Positions 34,457 to 43,589 of a DNA stretch of 64,000 nucleotides are shown here, one piece after another. This DNA is from CAVPHV01 sp963704825 (GTDB taxonomy: Bacteria > Actinomycetota > Acidimicrobiia > Spongiisociales > UBA5794). Below the pieces are notes generated by a model, which saw only the letters and a list, made by a program, of their open reading frames with translations, made no database searches and was not told the DNA's origin. The position numbers were made by a program, and so were the translations under genes. Within the stretch, counting starts at the first letter, position 1. Each line of letters opens with the position of its first letter. The stretch lies in NCBI GenBank assembly GCA_963704825.1, contig CAVPHV010000012.1:78146-142145 (forward strand). Direction: 5' to 3'.

Positions 34457-34492
34457 TTGAACAGCTGTATAGTTTTTTGAACATGAGTTCAA
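34457..34492 (+). promoter_or_regulatory. Candidate TetR operator over the tetR start codon
   Basis: A perfect palindrome, TTGAAC-ATGA-GTTCAA (34477-34492), contains the ATG at 34483; a further TTGAAC half-site lies 20 bp upstream at 34457-34462. A TATAGT at 34468-34473 could be the -10 box, which would make the mRNA leaderless. Repressor binding here would block its own operon. Confidence 0.6.
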
Positions 34493-35205
34493 TTCCCCTG
34501 CCGACCGACGACGAGACGTTCGCCGACGACCGCACCACGCGCGCCCGGATTCGGGATGCCGCCGTCGCCTGCTTCGCCGAGAATGGCATCGCCGACACCA
34601 CCGTCCGCAAGGTCGCCGAGTCGGCTGGAGTCTCGCCGGGATCGGTGATCCACCACTTTGGTTCGATGGAGGGGCTGCGCGCCGGCTGCGACGAGTACGT
34701 CGCCGCCACCATCCGCGGGTACAAACGAGACGCGCTGACCAGCGGCCCCACCATTGACGTGCTCGCCGCCTTGCGCGACACCAGCATGGGCCCACTCGTT
34801 GGTTACCTCGCGGCCGTGTTGGCCGACGACTCGCCCGCCGTAGCCCGGTTGGTCGACGATCTCGTCGCCGACGCCGAGGGCTACCTCCAGGAGGGGGTCG
34901 ATGCCGGAATGCTGCGGCCGTCGGCCGATCCCCGCAGCCGCGCCGTCGTCCTCACCCTATGGAATCTCGGTGCCCTGGTGCTTCACCAGCATCTCGAACG
35001 GCTACTTGGGGTTGATCTGACCGATCCCGAGCTGGGAAACAACCCCGATATCGCCGCCTATGCGCTCCCCGTCTACGAGATCTACGGCGAAGGCGTCATG
35101 ACTGCAGCCTTCGCCGCCAATCTCCACCGAGTCTTCAGACAAGGCCCCGACGCCGACGAGCCTACAAACGGCTCGCAAGATCCAGGAAGCAAAGGAAGCT
35201 CATGA
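34483..35205 (+). CDS. TetR-family transcriptional regulator
   Basis: 240 residues. The N-terminal helix-turn-helix is 'RARIRDAAVACFAENGIADT' then 'TVRKVAESAGVSPGSVIHHF', followed by a helical ligand domain of about 150 residues with no recognisable subtype. It heads an operon with an ABC exporter: its stop overlaps the ATPase start by 4 bp (ATGA). It probably represses that exporter until a drug-like ligand binds. ATG 34483 sits inside a palindromic TTGAAC/GTTCAA operator. Confidence 0.9.
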   Translation: MSSIPLPTDDETFADDRTTRARIRDAAVACFAENGIADTTVRKVAESAGVSPGSVIHHFGSMEGLRAGCDEYVAATIRGYKRDALTSGPTIDVLAALRDTSMGPLVGYLAAVLADDSPAVARLVDDLVADAEGYLQEGVDAGMLRPSADPRSRAVVLTLWNLGALVLHQHLERLLGVDLTDPELGNNPDIAAYALPVYEIYGEGVMTAAFAANLHRVFRQGPDADEPTNGSQDPGSKGSS

Positions 35206-36110
35206 CCGACCAGTACGCCATCCGCACCGCGGGTCTCACCAAGCACTACGGGGACGTCCAGGCCCTCGTCGACTTGAACCTCGATGTCCGGGCCGGCGAG
35301 GTCTTCGGATTCCTCGGGCCGAACGGCGCCGGCAAGACGACCATGATCAGGACCATCCTCGACGAGATCCATCCGACGGCCGGTACGGCCACCATCGTCG
35401 GCTTGGACACCCACCGAGACTCAGTCGAGATTCGCAACCACGTCGGGTATCTGCCCGGCGACCTCGCGATGTACCCCAACCTGACCGGACGCGACACGAT
35501 CACCTTCTTCGCCAACCTACGGGGCGGGGTCGACTGGGGCTACGTCGATGAGCTGGCAAACCGACTCGACGCCGACCTCTCCAAGAAGGTCGGCGACCTG
35601 TCGTCTGGGAACCGGCAGAAGGTCGGCCTGATCCAGGCCTTCATGAACCGCCCGGACGTGCTCATCATGGACGAGCCGAGCTCAGGCCTCGACCCGCTCG
35701 TGCAACGTGAGTTCCACGCCATGATGCGCGAGGTCGCCGACCAAGGGCGAACGGTGTTTCTCTCCAGCCACACCCTCTCGGAAGTGCAACGGGTCGCCGA
35801 TCGGGTCGGCATCATCCGCCACGGCCATCTGATCGCGGTAGAGAGCGTCGCCGGCTTGCGGTCGAAAGCCATGCGCAAGGTTGACCTCTATTTCGACGGC
35901 CACGTGGACCCAGCCGTGTTCGCTTCGGTCGACGGCGTCCGCGACCTCGTGGTCGAGAACCACCACGTCAACATGTCGTTCGACGGGAACATGGCGTCCC
36001 TGCTCGGGGCGGCCACTGGCCACTACACCCTCGTCGACATCAACACCCAGGAAGCCGACCTCGAAGAGATCTTCCTCACCTACTACCGCGACGAGGAGGC
36101 GGAAGCCTGA
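35202..36110 (+). CDS. ABC transporter ATP-binding protein (drug-exporter type)
   Basis: 302 residues: Walker A 'GFLGPNGAGKTTMIRTI', Q-loop 'VGYLPGDLAMYPNLTG', signature 'LSSGNRQKVGLIQAF', Walker B 'DVLIMDEPSSGLDPL', H-loop 'LSSHTLSEVQRVADRVGII'. A C-terminal domain of about 80 residues follows, as in DrrA/CcmA-like exporters. It powers the permease encoded next; the stop and start overlap by one base (TGATG). The operon head is a TetR gene, which suggests inducible drug or metabolite export. Confidence 0.93.
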   Translation: MTDQYAIRTAGLTKHYGDVQALVDLNLDVRAGEVFGFLGPNGAGKTTMIRTILDEIHPTAGTATIVGLDTHRDSVEIRNHVGYLPGDLAMYPNLTGRDTITFFANLRGGVDWGYVDELANRLDADLSKKVGDLSSGNRQKVGLIQAFMNRPDVLIMDEPSSGLDPLVQREFHAMMREVADQGRTVFLSSHTLSEVQRVADRVGIIRHGHLIAVESVAGLRSKAMRKVDLYFDGHVDPAVFASVDGVRDLVVENHHVNMSFDGNMASLLGAATGHYTLVDINTQEADLEEIFLTYYRDEEAEA

Positions 36111-37768
36111 TGCTGGCCAACGTATTCACCAAGACAGTCCGCGACCGCTGGAAAGGTGAAGCGGTTGCCGCCGTCACGATGGCGGCGATGCTCCTGTTCG
36201 GGATGGCGGTCTACAAGGACATCGACTTGTCGGTGTACACCAACCTCCCGGCGGGGTTGCGATCGCTGATTGGTATCTCGGAAACGGCCGACGCCGCCAG
36301 CCTCGCCTACGCCGCTATCTACGGGTCGTACGGCGCCCTCGTGCTGGCCGGCCTGGCGATCTTCATGGGGTCAGGTTCGATCGCCGGCGAAGAGCAGAAG
36401 GGAACCTTGGGCCTGCTGCTCGGCAACCCCAAGAGCCGTACCACGGTGCTCGTCTCGAAAGCAGGAGCGATGGTGCTCCTCACCGGCGCAGGCACGCTCC
36501 TGCTCTGGGGGGCCGGGGTCGTCGTGCCCGACCTGCTGAATGTCGACGTGACCGGGATGATGGTCGGCCCGTTCATGTTCCACATGTTCGTCAATGCGCT
36601 GTTCTACGGTTTCCTGGCCCTGGCCGTCGGTGCCTGGAGCGGCAGCAGCAGGCTGGCCGGCGGCATCTCGACGGGAGTCATGGTCCTGTCGTTCTTCGCC
36701 GTCGGCCTCCTCCCTCTTGTTGCAGGCTGGGAGAACGCCGCCAAGGCGTTCCCTTGGTACTACTACGACGCCGGCCAATCCATCGTCAACGGCGTCGACT
36801 GGGGCCACATGGCGGTGCTGTTCGGAGGCATCGTCCTGTTTGCCGTCGCCGCGCTCGTCGGCGTCAACCGGCGTGATCTCAAAGACAAGCCGGCCGGCGA
36901 CAGCCTGGTTGACCGGCTCCGCAACAACGCTGTGACCGAGAAGGCCATGGACCGGCTAGCCGGCGGAACCCGGGTTTCGAGGATCTGGGTCAAGACCGCG
37001 TCCGAACACCAGGGGTTGCTCTTCGTCACCGCGTCGCTGATGTTCTTCATGATGGGCCTGATGATCGGGCCGATGTACACCCTGATCGATGACGCCTTGA
37101 AGAACGCCGCGGACCAATTCCCCGAGGTTCTGCTCGCCTTCTTCGGCGGCGGCGACATGGGCACACCCGAGGGGTTCTACCAAGTCGAGTCGTTTGGGAT
37201 GATGGCTCCGGTCGCGGTGATGGTCGCCACGGTGGCCATCGGCGCCCGGGCCGTGGCCGGCGAAGAAGCCAACAACACCATGGGACTGCTGTTGGCCAAC
37301 CCGGTGAAGCGCTCCACCATCGTGCTGCAGAAGACGATTGCGATGGTGCTCTACGGGTTCGTGGTCGGATTTGCCACCTTCGCCGGCGTCGTCGGGGGGT
37401 CGCTGCTCGGCGGACTGGGCATGGACATCGGCAACATCGCCGCTACCTCGCTGCTCGTCACGCTGCTCGGCGTGGCGTTCGGCGCCTTGTCACTGGCGCT
37501 CGGGGCTGGAACCGGCCGGACCAGAGTCGCGGTGTACGGCACGATTGGGGCCGCCCTCGGGCTCCACATCCTCAACGCGTTCGCTCCCTACAGCGACAGC
37601 CTGTCGGGCTTGGCCAAGTGGTCGCCGTTCTACTACTACCTCGGCAGCGACCCGCTGAACAACGGGATGCATTGGGGTCACGCCGCGGTCCTCACGGGGT
37701 TGACGGTGCTGTTGATCGGCTTGGCCGTGGTGTTGTTTCAACGACGCGATCTTCGGCAGAATGGCTGA
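36110..37768 (+). CDS. ABC-2 type transporter permease (polyketide-antibiotic exporter-like)
   Basis: 552 residues with about twelve transmembrane helices in two homologous halves. Each half shows 'G-EE---T-GLLL-NP--R' ('GEEQKGTLGLLLGNPKSRTT' and 'GEEANNTMGLLLANPVKRST') after its second helix, and each ends 'PFYYYLG/PWYYYDAGQSIVNG'. This double-length layout is that of exporters of polyketide-like antibiotics in actinobacteria. It forms the channel for the preceding ATPase. The substrate is unknown. The next gene begins inside its last codons. Confidence 0.9.
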   Translation: MLANVFTKTVRDRWKGEAVAAVTMAAMLLFGMAVYKDIDLSVYTNLPAGLRSLIGISETADAASLAYAAIYGSYGALVLAGLAIFMGSGSIAGEEQKGTLGLLLGNPKSRTTVLVSKAGAMVLLTGAGTLLLWGAGVVVPDLLNVDVTGMMVGPFMFHMFVNALFYGFLALAVGAWSGSSRLAGGISTGVMVLSFFAVGLLPLVAGWENAAKAFPWYYYDAGQSIVNGVDWGHMAVLFGGIVLFAVAALVGVNRRDLKDKPAGDSLVDRLRNNAVTEKAMDRLAGGTRVSRIWVKTASEHQGLLFVTASLMFFMMGLMIGPMYTLIDDALKNAADQFPEVLLAFFGGGDMGTPEGFYQVESFGMMAPVAVMVATVAIGARAVAGEEANNTMGLLLANPVKRSTIVLQKTIAMVLYGFVVGFATFAGVVGGSLLGGLGMDIGNIAATSLLVTLLGVAFGALSLALGAGTGRTRVAVYGTIGAALGLHILNAFAPYSDSLSGLAKWSPFYYYLGSDPLNNGMHWGHAAVLTGLTVLLIGLAVVLFQRRDLRQNG

Positions 37769-38213
37769 CGTCGAGGGAAGAGGCGCCGTGCACAAGATGA
37801 CTGAGGCCGAGATCCGTGCCTTCATGGGCAACGGATCGAAAACGGGCAAACTGGCGACGGTGCGGGCCGACGGCAGCCCCCACGTGGCGCCGATCTGGTT
37901 TGCCTTTGATCCCGACAACGGTGATCTGATATTCATGACATGGCACCGGTCGCTCAAGGCCAGGAACATGCATCGCGACCCGCGGGTCTCGATCTGCGTC
38001 GACGACGAGACCTTCCCCTTCTCCTGGGCGCGGATCGACGGCACGGTCACGTTCAGCGAGGACAACCTGGTCTATTGGTCGACCACGACCTGCCGGCGCT
38101 ACGTCGGCGACGACCAGGCCGCCGAGTTCGGCGCCCGCAACGGGGTCGAGGGAGAACTGGTGGTCAGGGTCACCCCGACGAGGATCGTCGGCGAGACCGG
38201 CGTGGCCAACTAG
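37761..38213 (+). CDS. Pyridoxamine 5'-phosphate oxidase-like (PPOX, F420/FMN) protein
   Basis: 150 residues as given; GTG 37788 or ATG 37797 may be the true start, since a GAGG lies just before the GTG. It is a split-barrel flavin fold: 'MGNGSKTGKLATVRADGSPH' then 'VAPIWFAFDPDNGDLIFMTW', 'RSLKARNMHRDPRVSICVDD', ending 'LVVRVTPTRIVGETGVAN'. The pattern fits the Rv1155-like group that uses F420 or FMN. The substrate is unknown. It overlaps the ABC permease by 8 bp and so belongs to the tetR-ABC operon. Its stop codon overlaps the stop of the convergent lipoprotein gene (CTAG). Confidence 0.88.
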   Translation: MADVEGRGAVHKMTEAEIRAFMGNGSKTGKLATVRADGSPHVAPIWFAFDPDNGDLIFMTWHRSLKARNMHRDPRVSICVDDETFPFSWARIDGTVTFSEDNLVYWSTTTCRRYVGDDQAAEFGARNGVEGELVVRVTPTRIVGETGVAN

Positions 38214-39001
38214 CCGTCCGGACCACACGATGGCGTTGCCTCAGCCTCGTAGGGCGGCGCCAGCGGTTCCTCGTGGCGGGCGGCACAGGCGATTTCCCAC
38301 TCGAGCGGCCACGAGTTGGCGAGACAGGTTCCGACCCCCGACGACTGTTGCGCCATCACGGCAGCCGGCTCCCCGTCCTCGGCGCAAAAGACTGCCGGGT
38401 GGTGCTGGCCGAGAAGGTGCCCGACTTCGTGGTTGACCAGCATGATCTGATACTCGAGCAGCGAACCCGGCCAGCTCTCCACAGCTCCGCGCCAGCGATC
38501 GGCGTTGAGCGCCACGATCGGGCCGATCTGGCACGAGAACCGGCTGCGAGTCGTGTACGGATCGCACAGCGCGTCAACTTCGGGGCCCTCCGCCAGGATG
38601 ACGGCGTACTCGGCGGCGGCGTCGAACGAGAACTCGAATCCGGCCTGCTCCCAGCCGCGCGGGTCGGTCAAAGCACCGCGGGCCACCTCGGCGAAGGTCG
38701 CGGTCGCCGCATCGTCGACCCGACGCTCGAACCGGATTCGGATCGGGATCAATGGCGGCTCAGTTGTGGTCGTGGTCGTCTCGGCCACCGTGGTCGCGGT
38801 CGGCGGAGCAGTGGTCGATGTCGTCGTTGAAGCCATCGTTGTGGGGGCCGCCGCCGATGTCGTCGTCGACGCCGCCAGGGGTGTTGCGGTCGATGACGGC
38901 GCGGCACCGTCGGTGGCTTGCGGTGTGGAGTCGTCTCCCCCACACGCGGTTGCCACCAGCAGGAGTGCAACCATCAGCGAAGCGCGGGCGTTCATCAGCA
39001 T
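38210..39001 (-). CDS. DUF3152-like zinc-metalloprotease lipoprotein
   Basis: 263 residues from ATG 39001 (ATG 38995 is equally possible). The lipoprotein signal ends 'MVALLLVATACGGDD', with the lipidated Cys in 'ATAC'. A Ser/Thr/Ala-rich linker of about 60 residues follows. The C-terminal domain contains H-E-V-G-H-L-L-G-Q-H-H ('LVNHEVGHLLGQHHPAVFC'), a complete metzincin-type H-E-x-x-H-x-x-G-x-x-H zinc site, with cysteines on both sides that may pair. This fits DUF3152-type exported proteins of actinobacteria. It would be anchored on the outer face of the membrane. The substrate is unknown. Confidence 0.83.
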   Translation of the reverse strand: MLMNARASLMVALLLVATACGGDDSTPQATDGAAPSSTATPLAASTTTSAAAPTTMASTTTSTTAPPTATTVAETTTTTTEPPLIPIRIRFERRVDDAATATFAEVARGALTDPRGWEQAGFEFSFDAAAEYAVILAEGPEVDALCDPYTTRSRFSCQIGPIVALNADRWRGAVESWPGSLLEYQIMLVNHEVGHLLGQHHPAVFCAEDGEPAAVMAQQSSGVGTCLANSWPLEWEIACAARHEEPLAPPYEAEATPSCGPDG

Positions 39002-39153
39002 GGAGTACAGCACATCGGCAATCACCCAGCGGGTGTGGGAACACCTGCCGGGCAGAGGCGCGGTCGGCAATGGGTGGCCGCTGAGTCGGAGATGGATAGA
39101 TTCTGCGATGATGCGGGATGCCCGGCGGGCGCCGCGGACAAGGGGCGGAGATC

Positions 39154-39699
39154 ATGACAACGACTCCACAATCGGATACCGACCAGATGAGCCACACGGT
39201 GGTGGGGCACGCCGAGCTGCGCCGGGTCGGGAGATGGCGCTTCCCCGTGTTCGAGCTCACCCAGGACGGGAAGGTGCTCGCCTCGCTCGGCCGATCGGGC
39301 TGGGTCAAGGTCTTCTTCGGCCGGGGCCAGCGGATCGTGCTTGCCGACGGGAGTCGCTGGCGAATCAAGTCGCTGGGGTCGGGCGGCACCATCAGCCCGG
39401 CGATCTTCGACTCGTCCAAGCGCAAGGTGGCGATCTCGTCGGTCGGAGTCGGCGGCTACGGCATCAACGGCCGGGACTACGGATGCGTCTTCTACCAAGC
39501 CGAGAAGAAGCGGTTCACTCGGGCCAATCGATGGATCATCCGGCACCACGAAGACGAACTCGCCGTGATCACCCGCCATCCCCGCACCGTGGAGGCGTCA
39601 CGCCCCGTGCACCTCGGGGCGGTCCTGTTGTCCTTTGCTCTCGTGCGCTACGGCATCCTCGGCGAGAACGCACCCCGCATGAACTTCATCTGGAAGTAG
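39154..39699 (+). CDS. Hypothetical protein, LURP-one/tubby-like barrel candidate
   Basis: 181 residues from ATG 39154 (AAGGGGCGGAGATC upstream). The sequence is beta-rich with many short strands ('RFPVFELTQDGKVLASLGRS', 'RIVLADGSRWRIKSL', 'KVAISSVGVGGYGINGRDYG', 'RFTRANRWIIRHHEDELAVI'), ending in a hydrophobic helix-like 'LGAVLLSFALVRYGILG'. The strand order recalls LURP-one-related/tubby-C barrels, but this is only a visual likeness. No conserved catalytic residues are apparent. It stands alone between a divergent lipoprotein gene and a convergent flavoreductase gene. Confidence 0.55.
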   Translation: MTTTPQSDTDQMSHTVVGHAELRRVGRWRFPVFELTQDGKVLASLGRSGWVKVFFGRGQRIVLADGSRWRIKSLGSGGTISPAIFDSSKRKVAISSVGVGGYGINGRDYGCVFYQAEKKRFTRANRWIIRHHEDELAVITRHPRTVEASRPVHLGAVLLSFALVRYGILGENAPRMNFIWK

Positions 39700-39703
39700 A
39701 GCC

Positions 39704-40489
39704 TCAGCGCCCGGCCTTCCAGTAGCCGCGTACCGTGACGTCGGAGCGCGCCAGCCCGCGTTCCTCGAAACAATGCCGCCTGATGCGATGCATCGCCGCC
39801 GCCTCTCCGGCAACCCACACCTTGGCCCGGGGTTCGAGTTCGACCTCGCCGACGGCGTTTGCCAGGGCATCACCCGGAAGCCCGCCGGCGGGTAGTTCTA
39901 CCCACCGGGTTCTCACGTTTGCGCCCTCATGAAGGTCGAGCCGGGCTTCGGAAGCAGCGATTTCGACAATGACTTCGACGGGAACCGAAGCCGGCAGCAC
40001 CTCGAGGAGTTGACAGATCGCCGGAATGGCTGTCTCGTCACCGGCGAGAAGGAACTGCGGGGCATCGGGATCGATGGCGTATCCCCGTCCGGGTCCGGAC
40101 ACCGCCGCCGGATCACCGGGCTGAGCTCGATTGATCCAGGCCGACACTGCTCCCCCGTCGTGAATCACGACGTCCAAGGCCAACTCGAGCCGGTCGGCGT
40201 CGAAGAAGCGTGGCGTGAAGGTGCGGATGGTGGGGCGCTTCCCATCGTCGAGCAGAAACTCGTTGCCGTTCCAGGTCGGCATCATCAGCTCGTCCGAGCC
40301 CGGTGATGGAATCAGCAGCCGCACGCTGGCAGCAGGCAGATCGACCGCAAACCCCTCCAGCGCCGGTCCGCCGAACCTGACCCGGGTCATGAACGGTGAC
40401 AGCACCTCGAGGTCCCGCACCGCAAGAACCCGGAACGCCGGCGGCTCTCGCCGCACCCGCAACGACCCCTGATCGGCATCGGAAGGCAT
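39704..40489 (-). CDS. Siderophore-interacting FAD-binding protein (ViuB-like)
   Basis: 261 residues. The N-terminal FAD barrel shows 'LSPFMTRVRFGGPALEGF' and 'RPTIRTFTPRFFDADRLELA' (the R-x-Y/F-T-P-R flavin motif), then 'DVVIHDGGAVSAWINRAQPG'. The C-terminal NAD(P)-binding part has 'FLLAGDETAIPAICQLLEVL' and 'VWVAGEAAAMHRIRRHCFEE'. Proteins of this family release iron from ferric siderophores by reduction. It begins 6 bp after the ammonia-lyase gene and is co-transcribed with it. No siderophore genes are near, so it may be a general flavoreductase. Confidence 0.9.
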   Translation of the reverse strand: MPSDADQGSLRVRREPPAFRVLAVRDLEVLSPFMTRVRFGGPALEGFAVDLPAASVRLLIPSPGSDELMMPTWNGNEFLLDDGKRPTIRTFTPRFFDADRLELALDVVIHDGGAVSAWINRAQPGDPAAVSGPGRGYAIDPDAPQFLLAGDETAIPAICQLLEVLPASVPVEVIVEIAASEARLDLHEGANVRTRWVELPAGGLPGDALANAVGEVELEPRAKVWVAGEAAAMHRIRRHCFEERGLARSDVTVRGYWKAGR

Positions 40490-40495
40490 GACGGG

Positions 40496-41755
40496 CTACG
40501 AGTCCGTCATTGCAGGCGCCCACTGGTGCTCGGCGGGCACCGAGTTGGCGCCTTCCCACACGACGCGGCGGAAGTAGTCGGGGTCGGTGTTGCCCTCGGA
40601 GTTGATGAGCAGCACTTGCGAGTCGGCGTCGAGGCCGAGGTAGTCCTTGAGCTCGGCGTACTCGGGATGCTCGGCGATGTACATGAGGGCGCCGAGGGTG
40701 ACTGCCCCCGATTCGCCGGACACGACAAACGGGTCGCCGGCGAGCGGAACCGCGTAGACCCGCATCCCTTTGGCTGCCACATAGTCGGGGCACGCCACGA
40801 AGGCGTCGACACAATCCCACAGCACGTCCCAGGCGAGCGGGCTGGGCTCGCCGCAGGCGAGGCCGGCCATGATCGTGTCGAGGTCGCCTCCATAATCGTG
40901 CGGCTGACCGTCGCCGACACGCGCCGACACGAGCAGACACTGCGCCTCGGATGGCTCCACGACAACGTTGACGGGCCGTTCAGCACCGAAGCGACGGGCA
41001 TAGAAGCCGGTCGTGGCCGCCGCCAAGGCGCCGACCCCGGCCTGCACAAGAACGTGGGTTGGCTTGGTGATGCCCTGGCCGGCAAGTTGCTCCTGGGCCT
41101 CGGACAACATCGTGGTGTAGCCCTGCATCACCCATTTCGGCACGTCCTCATAGCCTTCCCAGGACGTGTCCGAGATGACGTGCCAACCGTTCTTGGCGGC
41201 ATCGACGCTGGCCTGACGGACCGCATCGTCGTACGTGCCTTCGACGATGTGGACTTCGGCCCCGTACCCGGCGATCGCATCGATCCGGGCCTGTGATGTG
41301 TCCTTGTGGACGTAGACAACGGCGCGGCACTGCAGCTTGGAGGCCGCCCAGGCGACGCCGCGGCCGTGGTTGCCGTCGGTGGCGGTTGCGAAGGTCAGCT
41401 CGCCGAGCTTCTCCCGAGTGTCCTCAGAGACGAGTTCGTCAAAAGTGAGGGCGCCGACCTCGAGACCCAGCCTGTCCAGGATGAACCGGTAGATGGCGAA
41501 CGAGCCGCCAAGGACCTTGAACGAGTTGAGGTTGAGCCGCACCGACTCGTCCTTGACCCAGATGCCGCCCACTCCGATCATCGCGGCAAGGTTGGACAAC
41601 GAGCGCAGCGGACTCGGCTGGTACCCGGGGATCTGGCGGTGGAAGTCCCGTGATTGGGCGAAGACGCCGTCGGGGAACGTGGCTCGGGCTGCGGCCGAAT
41701 CGACTTCGGCGGCGCGTGGATTGGTGACCCATTCAATGGGTGCCTGGGTGCTCAT
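40496..41755 (-). CDS. dpaL: Diaminopropionate ammonia-lyase
   Basis: 419 residues of the fold-type II PLP family. The N-terminus has 'FHRQIPGYQPSPLRSLSNLA', then the Schiff-base lysine K80 in 'RLNLNSFKVLGGSFAIYRF', 'FATATDGNHGRGVAWAASKL', 'GTYDDAVRQA' and 'DTSWEGYEDVPKWVMQGYTT'. These distinguish DpaL (YgeX) from threonine dehydratase. It converts 2,3-diaminopropionate to pyruvate and ammonia. Placement with two nitrilase-type amidohydrolases and a ligase suggests a nitrogen-scavenging catabolic island. Confidence 0.88.
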   Translation of the reverse strand: MSTQAPIEWVTNPRAAEVDSAAARATFPDGVFAQSRDFHRQIPGYQPSPLRSLSNLAAMIGVGGIWVKDESVRLNLNSFKVLGGSFAIYRFILDRLGLEVGALTFDELVSEDTREKLGELTFATATDGNHGRGVAWAASKLQCRAVVYVHKDTSQARIDAIAGYGAEVHIVEGTYDDAVRQASVDAAKNGWHVISDTSWEGYEDVPKWVMQGYTTMLSEAQEQLAGQGITKPTHVLVQAGVGALAAATTGFYARRFGAERPVNVVVEPSEAQCLLVSARVGDGQPHDYGGDLDTIMAGLACGEPSPLAWDVLWDCVDAFVACPDYVAAKGMRVYAVPLAGDPFVVSGESGAVTLGALMYIAEHPEYAELKDYLGLDADSQVLLINSEGNTDPDYFRRVVWEGANSVPAEHQWAPAMTDS

Positions 41756-41856
41756 GTCCGCGACTGTATCGCCAGACGGCCGTCTACGTCGACCTGGGTC
41801 GTCGGCAACCCCCCAGGCACATCGGCATTGGGGGGTCCCGTCGAATCGTTCACGGC

Positions 41857-43434
41857 TCAGGCAGCCACGACCCGGGTCTGCTTGATCTTGTGGGGGTCGG
41901 CGACAAACGGGCCGGTGCCGGGCTCGTGCACGGACACCACCGGGCGGACCGCCTCGGGGTGTTCCGTCATGGCGGTCCGGAGATCGGCGTTGAGTTCGAT
42001 CATCGACGGCACCACCGTTGCCTCGATCAGTTCGGCAAGTTCGGGCGTGGGGTGCTCCGCCGCAAACGCGACCCCGGGCCGGATCGTCCCATCGGGCTGC
42101 TCGATTGCCCGCAGCAGATACGACGACACCTGCGCCGCCACCGATTCGTGGTCGTAGAGGGCCTGCTCGAGATCTTCGGGGTAGATGTTGGCCCCCATCA
42201 CGCTGACCGTGGAGTCTGATCGCCCGTGCACCCAGAGGAAGGGCAACGGCACCGCATCTCGGCGGCCATCGAGCTCCGCCGGGTCAACCCCGCAGCGCAC
42301 GAAGACGTCGAGCAGGGCGGCAAACGTGGCGACCCCACCCTTGTCGTGGACGTTGTAGGCGATCCGGGGCGCCAGGACCTCCAACCGGTTGATCGTGAAG
42401 ATCAGCTCACCGTGCTCGTTGACGGTGACGTGGTGCTGCAGCGGGTTGTATTGGAAGACCATCGGAAGCCTCGGGTCGTCGCCGAACAGCGCTCGGCGCA
42501 GCTCAGGATTGGCGGCGGCGCAACGGCGAATCGCGACACAGATCGGCGTCTCTCCGGCGAGACCGATCTCGATGTCGGTCGCCCCGAATCCGCTGTAGGC
42601 CGACAGGAACCGGCCGGGTCCCATCAGGTAGTCGCGCAGCCCCTCGGACATGCCCTCGCCGCCGAGCAGCGCGTGGAGTCGGTACTCGCCAAGCGGGAAG
42701 CCGCGGTGCTCGGCCTCGTCGATCAGGGCCTTCAGGAACGGGGGGTACCCGCAGATCAGGTACTCGCGTTCGGGACCGAGAAACTCCAAGGTCGCCAGGA
42801 TCTTGCCGATGTCGGGCCCGGTGCTCTTGACGATGGTGCTGCGTTCCATCGCGGCACCCATGTTGAGCCCGGTCGCCCACGCCCCCATCGAGAAGGCGTT
42901 GATGGTGACAAACGGCCCGTCTCCGTAGTCGTATCGGGCGAAGTGGCTGATGAACACGTGAGTGGCAAGGCGCTCTTCGGGCGTCCGGACCCAGTTGAAG
43001 GGCTGTCCCGTGCTGCCCGACGACTCGTCGATGACCACCCGGCTCATGGGGAGCACCCCGTCGTTGCAGCGGCTCGGAAGCGGAAACGCCTTGACGTAGC
43101 CGACCTTGTCGGTTTCGGGAATCGTCACGCCGGCGATGTCCACCATGTCTCGCGTTTCACGCTTCAAGTGATCGTGATAGGCCGGAACCTGGCGCGCCGC
43201 GTAGCGGATGGCTCGTCGCGTTCGGAGGTCACCGAGCCACGCCAGGAATGGCGGCGGGGTGTGCGCAATGATCCAGAAGAACAGCGAGTAGCGCGGTCCG
43301 ATAAAGTGCAGCAGCCGGTCGACCGGCTTGAGTAGGAGATCGACGATCCGATCCCGTGGCCCCGCATGCAATGGCGTACCCCGAGCGGCACGTCGAATGG
43401 GCTGGGGCCGGGCGGTGAGTGAGGTAGTCGCCAT
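41857..43434 (-). CDS. Phenylacetate-CoA-ligase-like adenylating enzyme
   Basis: 525 residues from ATG 43434, which has GGAGG nine bases upstream; the open frame extends further but lacks a site. A PaaK-like adenylation domain is visible: 'RVVIDESSGSTGQPFNWVRT' (ATP loop S-S-G-S-T-G), 'ILATLEFLGPEREYLICGYP', 'ALLGGEGMSEGLRDYL', 'SGFGATDIEIGLAGET', 'HGRSDSTVSVMGANIYPEDL' (A8-like region). It lies between the ammonia-lyase and the nitrilase gene on the same strand. The likely product is an acyl-adenylate or CoA thioester of an unknown acid. The N-terminal 80 residues are atypical. Confidence 0.8.
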   Translation of the reverse strand: MATTSLTARPQPIRRAARGTPLHAGPRDRIVDLLLKPVDRLLHFIGPRYSLFFWIIAHTPPPFLAWLGDLRTRRAIRYAARQVPAYHDHLKRETRDMVDIAGVTIPETDKVGYVKAFPLPSRCNDGVLPMSRVVIDESSGSTGQPFNWVRTPEERLATHVFISHFARYDYGDGPFVTINAFSMGAWATGLNMGAAMERSTIVKSTGPDIGKILATLEFLGPEREYLICGYPPFLKALIDEAEHRGFPLGEYRLHALLGGEGMSEGLRDYLMGPGRFLSAYSGFGATDIEIGLAGETPICVAIRRCAAANPELRRALFGDDPRLPMVFQYNPLQHHVTVNEHGELIFTINRLEVLAPRIAYNVHDKGGVATFAALLDVFVRCGVDPAELDGRRDAVPLPFLWVHGRSDSTVSVMGANIYPEDLEQALYDHESVAAQVSSYLLRAIEQPDGTIRPGVAFAAEHPTPELAELIEATVVPSMIELNADLRTAMTEHPEAVRPVVSVHEPGTGPFVADPHKIKQTRVVAA

Positions 43435-43589
43435 GGTGCTTCCTCCTGGTGAGTGGGTGGACGCTGTCCTCATATCCCCAGCATGCAGCGGCCAGGGAGC
43501 TGCGGCTATGGGGGCGATCCCCCGTCCCACCCCCGGGTACCCCCACCTCGGCGGACCCGCCGCGACGGGGTGGGTCCTCCCGGGTCGCC

